From an uncultured Acetatifactor sp. (GTDB taxonomy: Bacteria > Bacillota > Clostridia > Lachnospirales > Lachnospiraceae), in NCBI GenBank assembly GCA_910584865.1, contig CAJUCE010000002.1, positions 217,082 to 281,081 of the forward strand: a stretch of 64,000 nt of DNA. The letters are read 5' to 3'. A model generated the notes under the pieces. The model ran no database searches and was not told the DNA's origin. It was given only the letters and a program-made list of their open reading frames with translations. The position numbers and the translations under genes were made by a program. This document shows positions 30,993-39,550 of this stretch, piece by piece (within the stretch, counting starts at the first letter, position 1; each line of letters begins with the position of its first letter).

Positions 30993-31931
30993 ATGGAAAA
31001 TTCGATCTTGCAATTGTTTCCGCTTTCAACCAGATGTCTGTGGCAGAAAACAGCCCGGGAACAGGAAGCCATTCAGGAAATCCGGCTGCGCGCAGGCAGG
31101 CAGGCGATCCTGTACAGAGACGGAAGAGAGGTATTTCTGGACAGACAGGGGGAATTTACAGATTCTCCGGAACAGGCCCGGATAGTGCCGCAGAAGGAGC
31201 TGGAAGAGCTGCTGGAACATATCTGCCATTATTCTCCCTATGCGTTTGCGGAGGAGCTGCGCCGGGGATTTGTCACTGTGGCAGGGGGACATCGGGTGGG
31301 TGTGGCGGGACAAGCCGTCATGGAAGGGGACGGGAGTATTCGCACGCTGAAAAATATCTCCTATGTGAATATCCGGGTGGCACATCAGAAGAAGGGAGCG
31401 GCAGACGGAGTTTTAGCCGCAATATATGCAGGAGGGATTCCTCAAAATGCCCTGATTATTTCTCCGCCGGGCTGCGGGAAAACCACACTGCTGCGCGATT
31501 TGATCAGACAGATTTCCGACGGCAATTCCTACGGGCGGGGAATGACAGTGGGTGTGGTGGATGAGCGCTCCGAGCTGGCTGGCTCCTTCCTGGGCAGACC
31601 GCAGAACGATATGGGGATGCGGACGGATGTGTTGGATGCATGTCCTAAGGAGATCGGGATGCTGATGCTGCTGCGATCCATGTCGCCCCGGGTGATTGCC
31701 ATAGACGAGCTGGGCAGCGAGGGAGAGCTTAAGGCGCTGGGACAGGCGTCGGCTTGCGGATGCAGAATCCTGGCTACCGTTCACGGGACGGACCGCAGGG
31801 ATGTGGAGCGCAGATTCGGCGTGGATACAAAGGAATGGGAGAAAATGTTTGATCTGTTTTTCATTTTGGGGAAAGAAAAGGGGAAATGCATCGTGCGCCG
31901 GATCGAGGAAAAGGGGGGAAGGATTTGTTAA
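30993..31931 (+). CDS. spoIIIAA: Stage III sporulation protein AA (ATPase)
   Basis: 312 residues; ATG 30993 is favoured because AAAGGAGG (30977-30984) is 8 bp before, whereas ATG 30987 is too close. Walker A SPPGCGKTTLLRD and Walker B VIAIDELGSEGE are clear. It is the secretion-type ATPase of the SpoIIIA-SpoIIQ channel that links mother cell and forespore and keeps sigma-G active. It is the first gene of an intact eight-gene cluster and overlaps spoIIIAB by 7 bp. The promoter (normally sigma-E) was not identified. Confidence 0.95.
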   Translation: MENSILQLFPLSTRCLWQKTAREQEAIQEIRLRAGRQAILYRDGREVFLDRQGEFTDSPEQARIVPQKELEELLEHICHYSPYAFAEELRRGFVTVAGGHRVGVAGQAVMEGDGSIRTLKNISYVNIRVAHQKKGAADGVLAAIYAGGIPQNALIISPPGCGKTTLLRDLIRQISDGNSYGRGMTVGVVDERSELAGSFLGRPQNDMGMRTDVLDACPKEIGMLMLLRSMSPRVIAIDELGSEGELKALGQASACGCRILATVHGTDRRDVERRFGVDTKEWEKMFDLFFILGKEKGKCIVRRIEEKGGRIC

Positions 31932-32443
31932 AAATTCTGGGGGGCTGTATGATCTTCGGAGGGTGCCTGGGGCTGGGGGTATGGTATCGGTTCCGGATGA
32001 ACGGAAGAATCAGGGCATTGCGCAGCCTTCGGTATATTCTGGAGCTGTTGGCCGGCGAGGTACGGTACGGACAGGCCACGCTGCCGGAATGCTGCGGCCA
32101 CATTGCCCGTTACCTTTCGCCGCCCTTTGACACCGCTTTTGAAGAAATCGGACGGCAGATGGCGGAAAATACAGGAAGAAGCTTCGGAGAAATTTTCCGG
32201 CAGGAGATGGACAGGGTCTTTATGAGCCTGCCCTTGACAGAGGAAGACAGACAGGCTTTTTACGAATTTACATTGCAGACAGGGTTTGCTGACGCGCAGA
32301 TGCAGCTGCGTATCATCGAACAGTGCATGGAAAGGCTCCGTGTCACACAGGAGCAGCTGGAGAAGGGAAATGCGGAAAAGGGCAGAATGGCCGTGGGGCT
32401 TGGGGCAATGGGGGGATTATTGCTGATATTAGTGCTTTGGTAG
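31925..32443 (+). CDS. spoIIIAB: Stage III sporulation protein AB
   Basis: 172 residues from TTG 31925, which overlaps the spoIIIAA stop; the length equals the family. An N-terminal hydrophobic segment (LKILGGCMIFGGCLGLGVW) and a C-terminal one (GLGAMGGLLLILVLW) enclose a helical domain like GspF-type proteins of type II secretion. It sits in the membrane of the mother cell as part of the channel base. Confidence 0.92.
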   Translation: MLKILGGCMIFGGCLGLGVWYRFRMNGRIRALRSLRYILELLAGEVRYGQATLPECCGHIARYLSPPFDTAFEEIGRQMAENTGRSFGEIFRQEMDRVFMSLPLTEEDRQAFYEFTLQTGFADAQMQLRIIEQCMERLRVTQEQLEKGNAEKGRMAVGLGAMGGLLLILVLW

Positions 32444-32456
32444 AATGCGAGGCGTT

Positions 32457-32651
32457 ATGGGAGTAAGTCTGATATTTAAGATAGCGGCAGTGGGAATACT
32501 GGTGACCATACTGAGTCAGATCCTGAAACACAGCGGCAGGGAGGAACATGCCTTCCTGATCAGCCTTGCGGGATTGATCCTGGTACTCACATGGATTGTG
32601 CCATATATATATGAGCTGTTTGAGACAATACAGACATTGTTTGCATTGTAG
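32457..32651 (+). CDS. spoIIIAC: Stage III sporulation protein AC
   Basis: 64 residues, two membrane helices. ATG 32457 (MGVSLIFKIAAVGILV) matches the family start MGV; an earlier ATG at 32445 has no ribosome site. It is a small membrane subunit of the feeding-tube channel. Confidence 0.9.
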   Translation: MGVSLIFKIAAVGILVTILSQILKHSGREEHAFLISLAGLILVLTWIVPYIYELFETIQTLFAL

Positions 32652-32673
32652 GGCGTATGAGGGACAAACTATT

Positions 32674-33060
32674 ATGACAGAGCTTGTGAAGGTAGCATTT
32701 TTGGGAATTGCCGGCGTATTGCTGGCAGTACAGTTTCGGGGGAGCAAGGCGGAATATGCTTCTTATATAGGACTGGCTGTCAGCATTTTGATCTTTTTCT
32801 TCAGCATACGCCAGGTGGAGGCCGTGACGGCGCAGTTTTCCAGGATTAGGGAATATCTGGGAGAGGCGGAGGAATATCTGACCATTTTGCTGCGTGTAGT
32901 CGGAATTACATATATATGTGAATTTAGCTCCGATATATGCAGGGATGCAGGCTATCAGTCGGTGGCCGGACAGATCGAGATTCTGGGAAAGCTGACCGTG
33001 ATGTTTGCAGGACTGCCGGTTTTGTTTGCAGTCATCGAGCAAATACAGAGTTTTCTATAG
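32674..33060 (+). CDS. spoIIIAD: Stage III sporulation protein AD
   Basis: 128 residues from ATG 32674, with GAGGG at 32659. Four or so hydrophobic segments (LVKVAFLGIAGVLLAVQF, YIGLAVSILIFFFS, LTILLRVVGITYICEF, LTVMFAGLPVLFAVI) match SpoIIIAD. A longer frame from 32596 adds an unlikely Cys/His-rich start inside the end of spoIIIAC and is not used. Confidence 0.92.
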   Translation: MTELVKVAFLGIAGVLLAVQFRGSKAEYASYIGLAVSILIFFFSIRQVEAVTAQFSRIREYLGEAEEYLTILLRVVGITYICEFSSDICRDAGYQSVAGQIEILGKLTVMFAGLPVLFAVIEQIQSFL

Positions 33061-33073
33061 GAAGGGCGGACTT

Positions 33074-34114
33074 ATGGATCTGAATCTCATTTGGCAGGAT
33101 TATGGGCTGGATCAGCTGCAGGACGGAATCGCCAGACTGTTTCCGGAGAAAACGCTGGATTTGGGGCAGCTGTTGACACAGGTGATGTCGGGAGACCTTG
33201 CCGGGGCCTTTCGGGGACTGTTTCAGGGGTTTACATCGGATATTACAAATCAGTTTCTGTCTCTGCGGGATGTGTTCATATGGCTGCTGATCCTGGGGAT
33301 TGTGTCTTCGCTGCTTACCCATTTTGTGGAGATTTTTGACAGACAGCAGGTTGCGGACATAGGATTTTACTTTATGTACCTTCTGTTCACCGCGGTGCTG
33401 CTGGCCTGTTTTGCCCAGGCGGCGGATACGGCAAAAGCTGCCATGGAAAATATCGTATTATTCGTAAAACTACTGATCCCTGCTTACCTGCTTTCCGTGG
33501 GAGTATCTTCCGGAAGCGTCACTGCAGCCGCGTCCCATCAGCTGATGCTTTTTACCGTATACGGGGTGGAAGCCGTTCTGGCTTCAGTCCTTCTGCCTTT
33601 GATCCGCAGCTATAGCATGCTGTCAGTGATTAACGGAATATGGATAGAAGAAAAGCTGAATTTCATGATCGACTTATTGGGGAAAGTGACGGGCTGGGTC
33701 TTAAAAGGAGCCCTGGGGGTGGTGACGGGCATCGGGATCTTCCAGCGGCTGATCGCGCCGGTGCTGGACAGCGCCAGAACTTCGGCTCTCCAGAAGCTGA
33801 TTTCGGCCATACCGGGGGTAGGAGCTGCGGCAGGAGGCGCGGTGGAGCTGGTTCTGGGATCGGCGGTGGTTATCAGGAACAGCATCGGCATGGTTCTGCT
33901 ATTATTACTGTTGCTGTTATGTGCGGTGCCGCTGTTAAAGATCGCAGTGCTTTCCTGTGTCCTGAAGATCGCAGCGGCTTTTATGGGAATTGTCAGTGAC
34001 AGAAGGATCACGGTCTGTGCCGACAGGACAGGCAATGCGTGTCTGCTGCTGTTTCGGACTACCGGAACGGCTATGCTGTTGTTTCTGATCGCCATAGCGG
34101 TGACGAATTGCTAG
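33074..34114 (+). CDS. spoIIIAE: Stage III sporulation protein AE
   Basis: 346 residues from ATG 33074 (GAAGGGCGG before). It is a polytopic membrane protein with about seven hydrophobic segments; the family centre IPAYLLSVGVSSGSVTAAAS and ISAIPGVGAAAGGAVELVLG is present. It is the largest membrane subunit of the SpoIIIA channel. The gene runs directly on from spoIIIAD with a 13-bp gap. Confidence 0.93.
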   Translation: MDLNLIWQDYGLDQLQDGIARLFPEKTLDLGQLLTQVMSGDLAGAFRGLFQGFTSDITNQFLSLRDVFIWLLILGIVSSLLTHFVEIFDRQQVADIGFYFMYLLFTAVLLACFAQAADTAKAAMENIVLFVKLLIPAYLLSVGVSSGSVTAAASHQLMLFTVYGVEAVLASVLLPLIRSYSMLSVINGIWIEEKLNFMIDLLGKVTGWVLKGALGVVTGIGIFQRLIAPVLDSARTSALQKLISAIPGVGAAAGGAVELVLGSAVVIRNSIGMVLLLLLLLLCAVPLLKIAVLSCVLKIAAAFMGIVSDRRITVCADRTGNACLLLFRTTGTAMLLFLIAIAVTNC

Positions 34115-34178
34115 TACTGCTTTCACTGAAATTTCCGCAAGGTAGTGCTGGAGCTTCTTTAAGAACAGGGGGTGGAGC

Positions 34179-34901
34179 GTGGAGGCTTTATTTCAGGCAA
34201 TCTGCAAAATCGGAATTTTTGTGATCTGTGCCCGGACCATCGTGCATTTCAGAGCCCGGGAAACCTATGAGAAATATCTGAGGCTCCTGGTGGGGATTAT
34301 GGTTTTGATCCAGTTGTTTTGGCCTGTGGGAACACTGCTGCTGGGCAGCGGCGGACAGAAAGGGGCGGAGGCGCTGACCAGGCTGGGGAGGGAGCTGGAG
34401 GAGGGGATGCGGCAGGCACAGGAGGAGGCAGCGGCGGCAGATGCTTTGCTGGAACAGATGACTCTGGAGGAGGTGAACAGGCGCATGGAGGCGCAGAGGG
34501 AAGGGGAGACGCAGGAGGCGGGCGGGAATGCACAGGATGCCGGGAGCGGGATGCAGGAGGCGGGCGGGAATGCACAGGATGCCGGGAGCGGGATGCAGGA
34601 GGCGGGCGGGAATGCACAGGATGCCGGGAGCGGGATGCAGGAGAAGGAGTGGAATGCACAGAACCGGGAAGAAGGGACGCAGGAGACGGGCGGGAATGCA
34701 CAGAGCCCGGACGGTGGGGAGCAGGAGCCGGAACGAAATGCACAGAGCCCGGACGGTGGGGAGCAGGAACCGGAACGGAATGCACAGATCCCGGGAGGAG
34801 AGGCGCAGGACCAGGGCAGTGCCGCAGCATCGGATGAGATCATTATAGAGATAGCGCCGGTGGAGCCCATTGTCATCAAGGAGGACATCGGCGGATCCTG
34901 A
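34179..34901 (+). CDS. spoIIIAF: Stage III sporulation protein AF with 14-residue tandem repeats
   Basis: 240 residues from GTG 34179 (GGGGGTGGA before). Two membrane helices (FQAICKIGIFVICARTIVHF and LLVGIMVLIQLFWPVGTLLL) are followed by the family's helical part. Residues about 105-215 are then an insert of seven 14-residue repeats: three identical copies of NAQDAGSGMQEAGG, then diverged copies such as NAQSPDGGEQEPER (twice). SpoIIIAF of Bacillus has no such insert. The C-terminus (EIIIEIAPVEPIVIKEDI) recovers the expected beta strands. The insert would be on the side facing the intermembrane space or the mother cell, depending on topology. Confidence 0.9.
   Translation: MEALFQAICKIGIFVICARTIVHFRARETYEKYLRLLVGIMVLIQLFWPVGTLLLGSGGQKGAEALTRLGRELEEGMRQAQEEAAAADALLEQMTLEEVNRRMEAQREGETQEAGGNAQDAGSGMQEAGGNAQDAGSGMQEAGGNAQDAGSGMQEKEWNAQNREEGTQETGGNAQSPDGGEQEPERNAQSPDGGEQEPERNAQIPGGEAQDQGSAAASDEIIIEIAPVEPIVIKEDIGGS
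34511..34636 (+). repeat. Three identical 42-bp tandem repeats in spoIIIAF
   Basis: Units at 34511-34552, 34553-34594 and 34595-34636 are identical. Diverged 42-bp units continue to about 34800, including a second near-identical pair beginning near 34735. All keep the reading frame. Perfect identity suggests recent expansion and likely copy-number change between strains. Confidence 0.9.
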
Positions 34902-34956
34902 GCATCCGTTTTTCGGATGAGGGGAGAGGGAGTGTGGGAGAAAGGCTGAATATGGT

Positions 34957-35595
34957 ATGAGCAGGGATTGGAAAAAATGGGCGGAGGAAAAAGGCATACA
35001 AAAGTGGTTTCGCAGGGATAATCTGATCGTCCTTGTGCTGGCGGGGATCCTGCTGGTCATTATTGCGCTTCCCACAAAAGAGGGCGGGCAGAAGACGCAG
35101 GAGAACGCAGAGGGGGTATCCGGTATCCTGAATGAAGATAATCGCAGCACCGGGCAGCAGGAAGAAACGCAAGAGGAGGAAAGCTATGCGGCATATCTGG
35201 AAGAGCGGCTGACCCAGGCACTGTCCAGCATGGCGGGAGTGGGGAAAGTGGAGGTGATGATTACGGTAAAGTCTTCGCGCGAGCTGGTGGTGGAGAAGGA
35301 GCAGCCGGTGAACCGGTCTTCTACAAATGAGAAGGATGCACAGGGCGGCAGCCGGTCTGTGAGCCAGGTAGATTCTCAGGAAAATACGGTTTATCAGACC
35401 CAGTCAGGCGCAAGCGCCCCTTTTGTCGTAAAGACGCTGCCGCCCCGGATCGAAGGCGTACTGGTGGTGGCGGAGGGGGCGGGGAACGGTACGATCGACC
35501 GGAATATCGTGGAGATTGCCCAGGCTCTCTTCGGCGTGGAGGCACATAAGGTGAAGGTGGTGAAAATGGAAGCGGTCCGGGAGGAATCCCGATAA
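34957..35595 (+). CDS. spoIIIAG: Stage III sporulation protein AG
   Basis: 212 residues. One membrane helix (NLIVLVLAGILLVIIALPT) is followed by a Glu/Gln-rich linker and the family domain (YLEERLTQALSSMAGVGKVE, LPPRIEGVLVVAEGAGNGT, IVEIAQALFGVEAHKVKVVK). This domain forms the large ring in the intermembrane space in Bacillus. ATG 34957 has only a modest GAAAGG before it. Confidence 0.93.
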   Translation: MSRDWKKWAEEKGIQKWFRRDNLIVLVLAGILLVIIALPTKEGGQKTQENAEGVSGILNEDNRSTGQQEETQEEESYAAYLEERLTQALSSMAGVGKVEVMITVKSSRELVVEKEQPVNRSSTNEKDAQGGSRSVSQVDSQENTVYQTQSGASAPFVVKTLPPRIEGVLVVAEGAGNGTIDRNIVEIAQALFGVEAHKVKVVKMEAVREESR

Positions 35596-35662
35596 CTTCT
35601 GTGCATATATCATTTGGAAGGCTCATACAATGAACTAGTAAAACGCAAAGAGGGGAATCAAA

Positions 35663-36514
35663 GTGAAAAGCTTAGTGAAAAAAAATCAGCTAATGATAAC
35701 CGCACTGGCAATTATGATTGCAATCGCAGGCTATCTGCAGTTTGCGGGGACCGGACTGGAAGAAGATTATGTAAAGACGGATGAGGAAAACGTAAACAAT
35801 GCAACAAGTCCGGTGGATTCCGGCGGTATTGTAACCGAGAACTTTACATTGGACGGATTGCTGGATCTGTCAGAGGAGGATCTGGTGACGGGGAACGGGC
35901 TGACAGAGATTGAAAGCCTGGATTCGGATGCAGATGTGATTGCAGACGATTATCTCGACGCGGATATGTCCGTTCTGGACGCAGCAGGGACAGCCGCCGG
36001 GGAAGGTACGGACACGGATTTGGCGATGGCAGAGGGGACACAGACTGCAGACAATGGGGATGAGGCCGTAGGCGTGTCTGGTGCAGCCGAGGGAAAAGTG
36101 GAAGGGAATACGCCGGAAGAAGGAGAGATCCCCGGGGAGGCAGTGTTTACATCCACATCGGGTGTGGCCGTGCTGTCGGAGGCAAAGCTTTTAAAGGAGC
36201 AGACCAGAGCGAAAAATAAGGAGACATTGCTGGAGATTATCAACAGCTCCGGAATCAGCGATGAACAAAAGCAGGCGGCGGTGGACAGCATGGTGGAAAT
36301 GACGGCCGTTGCGGAGAAGGAATCCGCCGCGGAGATCCTTTTGGAAGCCAAGGGGTTTAAGGATGTGGTAGTCAGTATCAACGGGGATGCTGTGGACGTG
36401 GTGGTGAATGCCGCGGCGCTGGATGACATTATGAGAGCGCAGATCGAGGATATTGTCAAGCGTAAGACAGAAGTTGCGGCGGAAAATATCATCATCAGCA
36501 CCGTGGCGCAGTAA
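35663..36514 (+). CDS. spoIIIAH: Stage III sporulation protein AH
   Basis: 283 residues from GTG 35663 (AGAGGGGAA before). A short cytoplasmic basic start (MKSLVKKNQ) and one membrane helix lead into a long acidic linker (about 35-160). The C-terminal YscJ/FliF-like domain (EQKQAAVDSMVEMTAVAEKE, ILLEAKGFKDVVVSINGDAV) binds SpoIIQ across the septum. It is longer than the Bacillus protein because of the acidic linker. It closes the spoIIIA cluster. Confidence 0.93.
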   Translation: MKSLVKKNQLMITALAIMIAIAGYLQFAGTGLEEDYVKTDEENVNNATSPVDSGGIVTENFTLDGLLDLSEEDLVTGNGLTEIESLDSDADVIADDYLDADMSVLDAAGTAAGEGTDTDLAMAEGTQTADNGDEAVGVSGAAEGKVEGNTPEEGEIPGEAVFTSTSGVAVLSEAKLLKEQTRAKNKETLLEIINSSGISDEQKQAAVDSMVEMTAVAEKESAAEILLEAKGFKDVVVSINGDAVDVVVNAAALDDIMRAQIEDIVKRKTEVAAENIIISTVAQ

Positions 36515-36551
36515 ACAGACGGCAGACAATCGGATTTTCCGCAAAAATATG

Positions 36552-36580
36552 TTTGTTTTACATAGGGGATATGGTATAAT
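36552..36580 (+). promoter_or_regulatory. Extended -10 promoter of deoB
   Basis: TGGTATAAT (-10 at 36575-36580 with an upstream TG) and a weak -35 TTTGTT 17 bp before. The 15-mer TGGTATAATGTTGAC recurs exactly at 40817 before the Asp23 operon. Confidence 0.65.
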
Positions 36581-36619
36581 GTTGACACACAAGGACTTCC
36601 GGAAAGGACAAAAGAACCT

Positions 36620-37813
36620 ATGAAGAGAATATTTTTAATCGTTTTGGACAGTTTTGGTATCGGCGCTATGGAGGATTCGGTTTCTTACGGCGACGTGGAT
36701 GTAAATACGCTGAGAACCGTCTCTTCCAGCCCGTATTTTCATATGCCTCATATGCAGGAACTGGGGCTGTTTCAGATAGACGGCGTGAAGCTTTCCGGCC
36801 CGGCGGGGCAGGGGGAGCGGGCCGCTGCCCATAGAGCGGTGATTGCCAGGATGGCGGAGCGCTCCAGGGGAAAGGATACCACCATAGGCCATTGGGAGAT
36901 TGCAGGCGTTTTTTCTCCGAAACCGCTGCCCACATATCCGGACGGATTTCCGGAGGAAGTGCTGGATGCCTTCTGCCGGAAAACGAAGAGAGGCATATTG
37001 TGCAACCGTCCCTATTCCGGAACCGCGGTGATTCAGGATTACGGGGATGCCCACCGCCTTAGCGGTGATCTGATTGTCTATACCTCGGCGGACAGTGTGT
37101 TCCAGATCGCCGCTCATGAGGAGGTGGTTGCGGTGGAGGAACTGTATGAATACTGCCGCATGGCCAGGGAGATTCTGCAGGGAGAACATGGCGTGGGGAG
37201 AGTTATTGCCAGACCTTTTACCGGTCCCTGCAGGGGACAATATACGCGCACGGCCCGCAGACATGATTTTTCCATCGTGCCGCCTTCGGTTACCATGCTG
37301 GATCAGCTGTCGGATGCGGGGAAGGATGTGATCGCAGTGGGAAAGATCCGGGATATTTTCGCCGGAAAGGGAATCACGGAATCGGTGTACACGGCGGGAA
37401 ATGCGGAAGGTATAGACAGGACTCTGGAATATCTGGACAAAGATTTTGAGGGATTGTGCTTTATTAATCTGGTGGATTATGATATGCTGTACGGGCATCG
37501 CAGAGATGCGGACGGTTATGCGAAGGCCCTGCGTTATTTTGACGACAGGCTGCCTGCCCTGCTGGATAAGCTGGGGGATGAGGATCTGCTGATGATGACA
37601 GCGGATCACGGCTGCGATCCGGGTTATATGGCTACCACGGATCATACCAGGGAATACACGCCTTTTCTGATGTACGGAAGGAAAGTGCCGCCGAAGAATC
37701 TGGGAACGAGGAAGACCTTTGCGGATATAGGAGCTACGGTGCTGGATTATTTTGGCATAAAGCCCGCCTTTGAGGGGGAGACTATGCTGGAGGGATCGCT
37801 TACGCCGCCATAG
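36620..37813 (+). CDS. deoB: Phosphopentomutase
   Basis: 397 residues, full length. The alkaline-phosphatase-fold metal sites are visible: VLDSFGIGAMEDS at the start (Asp10 as ligand), DTTIGHWEIAG, and late MTADHGCDPGYMATTDHTRE. It interconverts ribose or deoxyribose 1- and 5-phosphates in nucleoside use. It is a single gene with its own promoter and is not grouped with other deo genes. ATG 36620 follows GGAAAGGAC. Confidence 0.95.
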   Translation: MKRIFLIVLDSFGIGAMEDSVSYGDVDVNTLRTVSSSPYFHMPHMQELGLFQIDGVKLSGPAGQGERAAAHRAVIARMAERSRGKDTTIGHWEIAGVFSPKPLPTYPDGFPEEVLDAFCRKTKRGILCNRPYSGTAVIQDYGDAHRLSGDLIVYTSADSVFQIAAHEEVVAVEELYEYCRMAREILQGEHGVGRVIARPFTGPCRGQYTRTARRHDFSIVPPSVTMLDQLSDAGKDVIAVGKIRDIFAGKGITESVYTAGNAEGIDRTLEYLDKDFEGLCFINLVDYDMLYGHRRDADGYAKALRYFDDRLPALLDKLGDEDLLMMTADHGCDPGYMATTDHTREYTPFLMYGRKVPPKNLGTRKTFADIGATVLDYFGIKPAFEGETMLEGSLTPP

Positions 37814-37874
37814 AGCGGGAACCGGATTATGGACTTCTATAGATACATGGGTAAACTAATGGAGGTTATTAAAA

Positions 37875-39470
37875 ATGAGTGATTATACAGAAGAAATCAA
37901 CCGCCGCCGTACGTTTGCGATTATTTCGCATCCGGACGCAGGAAAGACCACATTGACGGAGAAATTCCTGTTATACGGCGGCGCTATCAACCTGGCAGGG
38001 AGCGTCAAGGGAAAGGCTACGGCCAGACATGCCGTCTCTGACTGGATGGAGATAGAGAAAGAAAGGGGAATTTCGGTCACTTCTTCCGTATTGCAGTTTG
38101 AATATGACGGTTTCTGCATCAATATTCTGGATACGCCGGGGCATCAGGATTTCTCTGAAGATACGTACCGTACTCTGATGGCGGCGGATTCTGCGGTGAT
38201 GGTGATCGACGCATCCAAGGGGGTGGAGGCCCAGACCAGGAAGCTTTTCAAGGTCTGCGTGATGCGCAAGATCCCTATTTTTACCTTTATAAACAAATTG
38301 GACCGGGACGCAAACGATACCTTTGATCTGTTGGATGAGATCGAGAAGGAGCTGGGGATCGCTACCTGTCCGTTAAACTGGCCCCTGGGTTCGGGGAAAG
38401 AGTTCAAGGGCGTGTATGACAGGGAGAAGAAATGTGTTATCTCCTATTCCGATACGGAGAAGGGCACAAAGGAGGGAACTGCCACGGAGATCCCGCTGGA
38501 TGAGGAGGCGCGTCTGCGGGAGACAATCGGCGACGGAGCGGTGGACAGGCTTTTGGAGGAGATGGAGCTGCTGGACGGCGCAGGAGCCGATTTCGATCTG
38601 GAGGCAGTACGCGCCGGGGAATTGACGCCGGTATGTTTCGGTTCCGCACTGACGAATTTCGGCGTGGAAATCTTTTTAAAGCATTTTCTGGCCATGACTA
38701 CCACGCCCCTGCCACGCAAGTCGGATAAAGGAATGATAGAACCGGCAGAAAATGAGTTCAGTGCATTTGTTTTCAAGATTCAGGCCAATATGAATAAGGC
38801 TCATCGGGACAGGATTGCATTTATGCGCATCTGCTCCGGCAAATTTGACGCTCAAATGGAAGTGCGCCATGTGCAGGGGGGCAAGGTGATGCGTCTGTCT
38901 CAGCCCCAGCAGATTATGGCCGACGAGAGGAAGATTTTAAGCGAAGCCTACGCGGGTGATATTATCGGTGTGTTCGATCCTGGCATTTTCTCCATCGGGG
39001 ATACCTTGTGCAGCCCCAAAGAGAAATTTCAATACGAGGGGATACCTACCTTTGCGCCGGAGCATTTCGCCAGAGTGCGGCAGATGGACACTATGAAGCG
39101 GAAGCAGTTCGTGAAGGGAATTCAGCAGATTGCCCAGGAAGGCGCCATCCAGATTTTCCAGGAGTTCAATACGGGGCTGGAAGAGATTATCGTAGGGGTA
39201 GTTGGCGTTCTGCAGTTTGACGTGCTCAAGTACAGGCTGGAAAATGAATATAATGTGGAAATTCGGCTGGACAACCTGCCTTATGAACATATCCGGTGGA
39301 TTGAAAATAAAGACGAAGTGGATATCGCCAGACTTACGGGCACTTCGGATATGAAGAAGGTAAAGGACATGAAGGGAAATCCTCTGCTGCTGTTTGTGAA
39401 TTCCTGGAGCATTGGGATGACCCAGGAGCGGAACAAGGGATTGGTGCTGACAGAGTTTAGCAGGAATTAG
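37875..39470 (+). CDS. prfC: Peptide chain release factor 3
   Basis: 531 residues. GTPase motifs are G1 SHPDAGKTT (residues 18-26), DTPGHQDFSEDTYR and FINKLDRD; the order and the C-terminal domain (VKDMKGNPLLLFVNSWS) match RF3 rather than EF-G. RF3 speeds recycling of RF1 and RF2 after termination. GGAGG at 37860 supports ATG 37875. Intact. Confidence 0.95.
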   Translation: MSDYTEEINRRRTFAIISHPDAGKTTLTEKFLLYGGAINLAGSVKGKATARHAVSDWMEIEKERGISVTSSVLQFEYDGFCINILDTPGHQDFSEDTYRTLMAADSAVMVIDASKGVEAQTRKLFKVCVMRKIPIFTFINKLDRDANDTFDLLDEIEKELGIATCPLNWPLGSGKEFKGVYDREKKCVISYSDTEKGTKEGTATEIPLDEEARLRETIGDGAVDRLLEEMELLDGAGADFDLEAVRAGELTPVCFGSALTNFGVEIFLKHFLAMTTTPLPRKSDKGMIEPAENEFSAFVFKIQANMNKAHRDRIAFMRICSGKFDAQMEVRHVQGGKVMRLSQPQQIMADERKILSEAYAGDIIGVFDPGIFSIGDTLCSPKEKFQYEGIPTFAPEHFARVRQMDTMKRKQFVKGIQQIAQEGAIQIFQEFNTGLEEIIVGVVGVLQFDVLKYRLENEYNVEIRLDNLPYEHIRWIENKDEVDIARLTGTSDMKKVKDMKGNPLLLFVNSWSIGMTQERNKGLVLTEFSRN

Positions 39471-39550
39471 GTTCCCGGCGGCGTATAGTTGGGCAGGGGA
39501 GAGCGGCCGCAGGAAGAGACAGGCTTCAAGGAGGACGTAAGAAACCGACA

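Noticed and set aside
34511..34800. CRISPR-like array
   Set aside because: The 42-bp units are joined directly without spacers, keep the spoIIIAF reading frame, and no cas gene is near.
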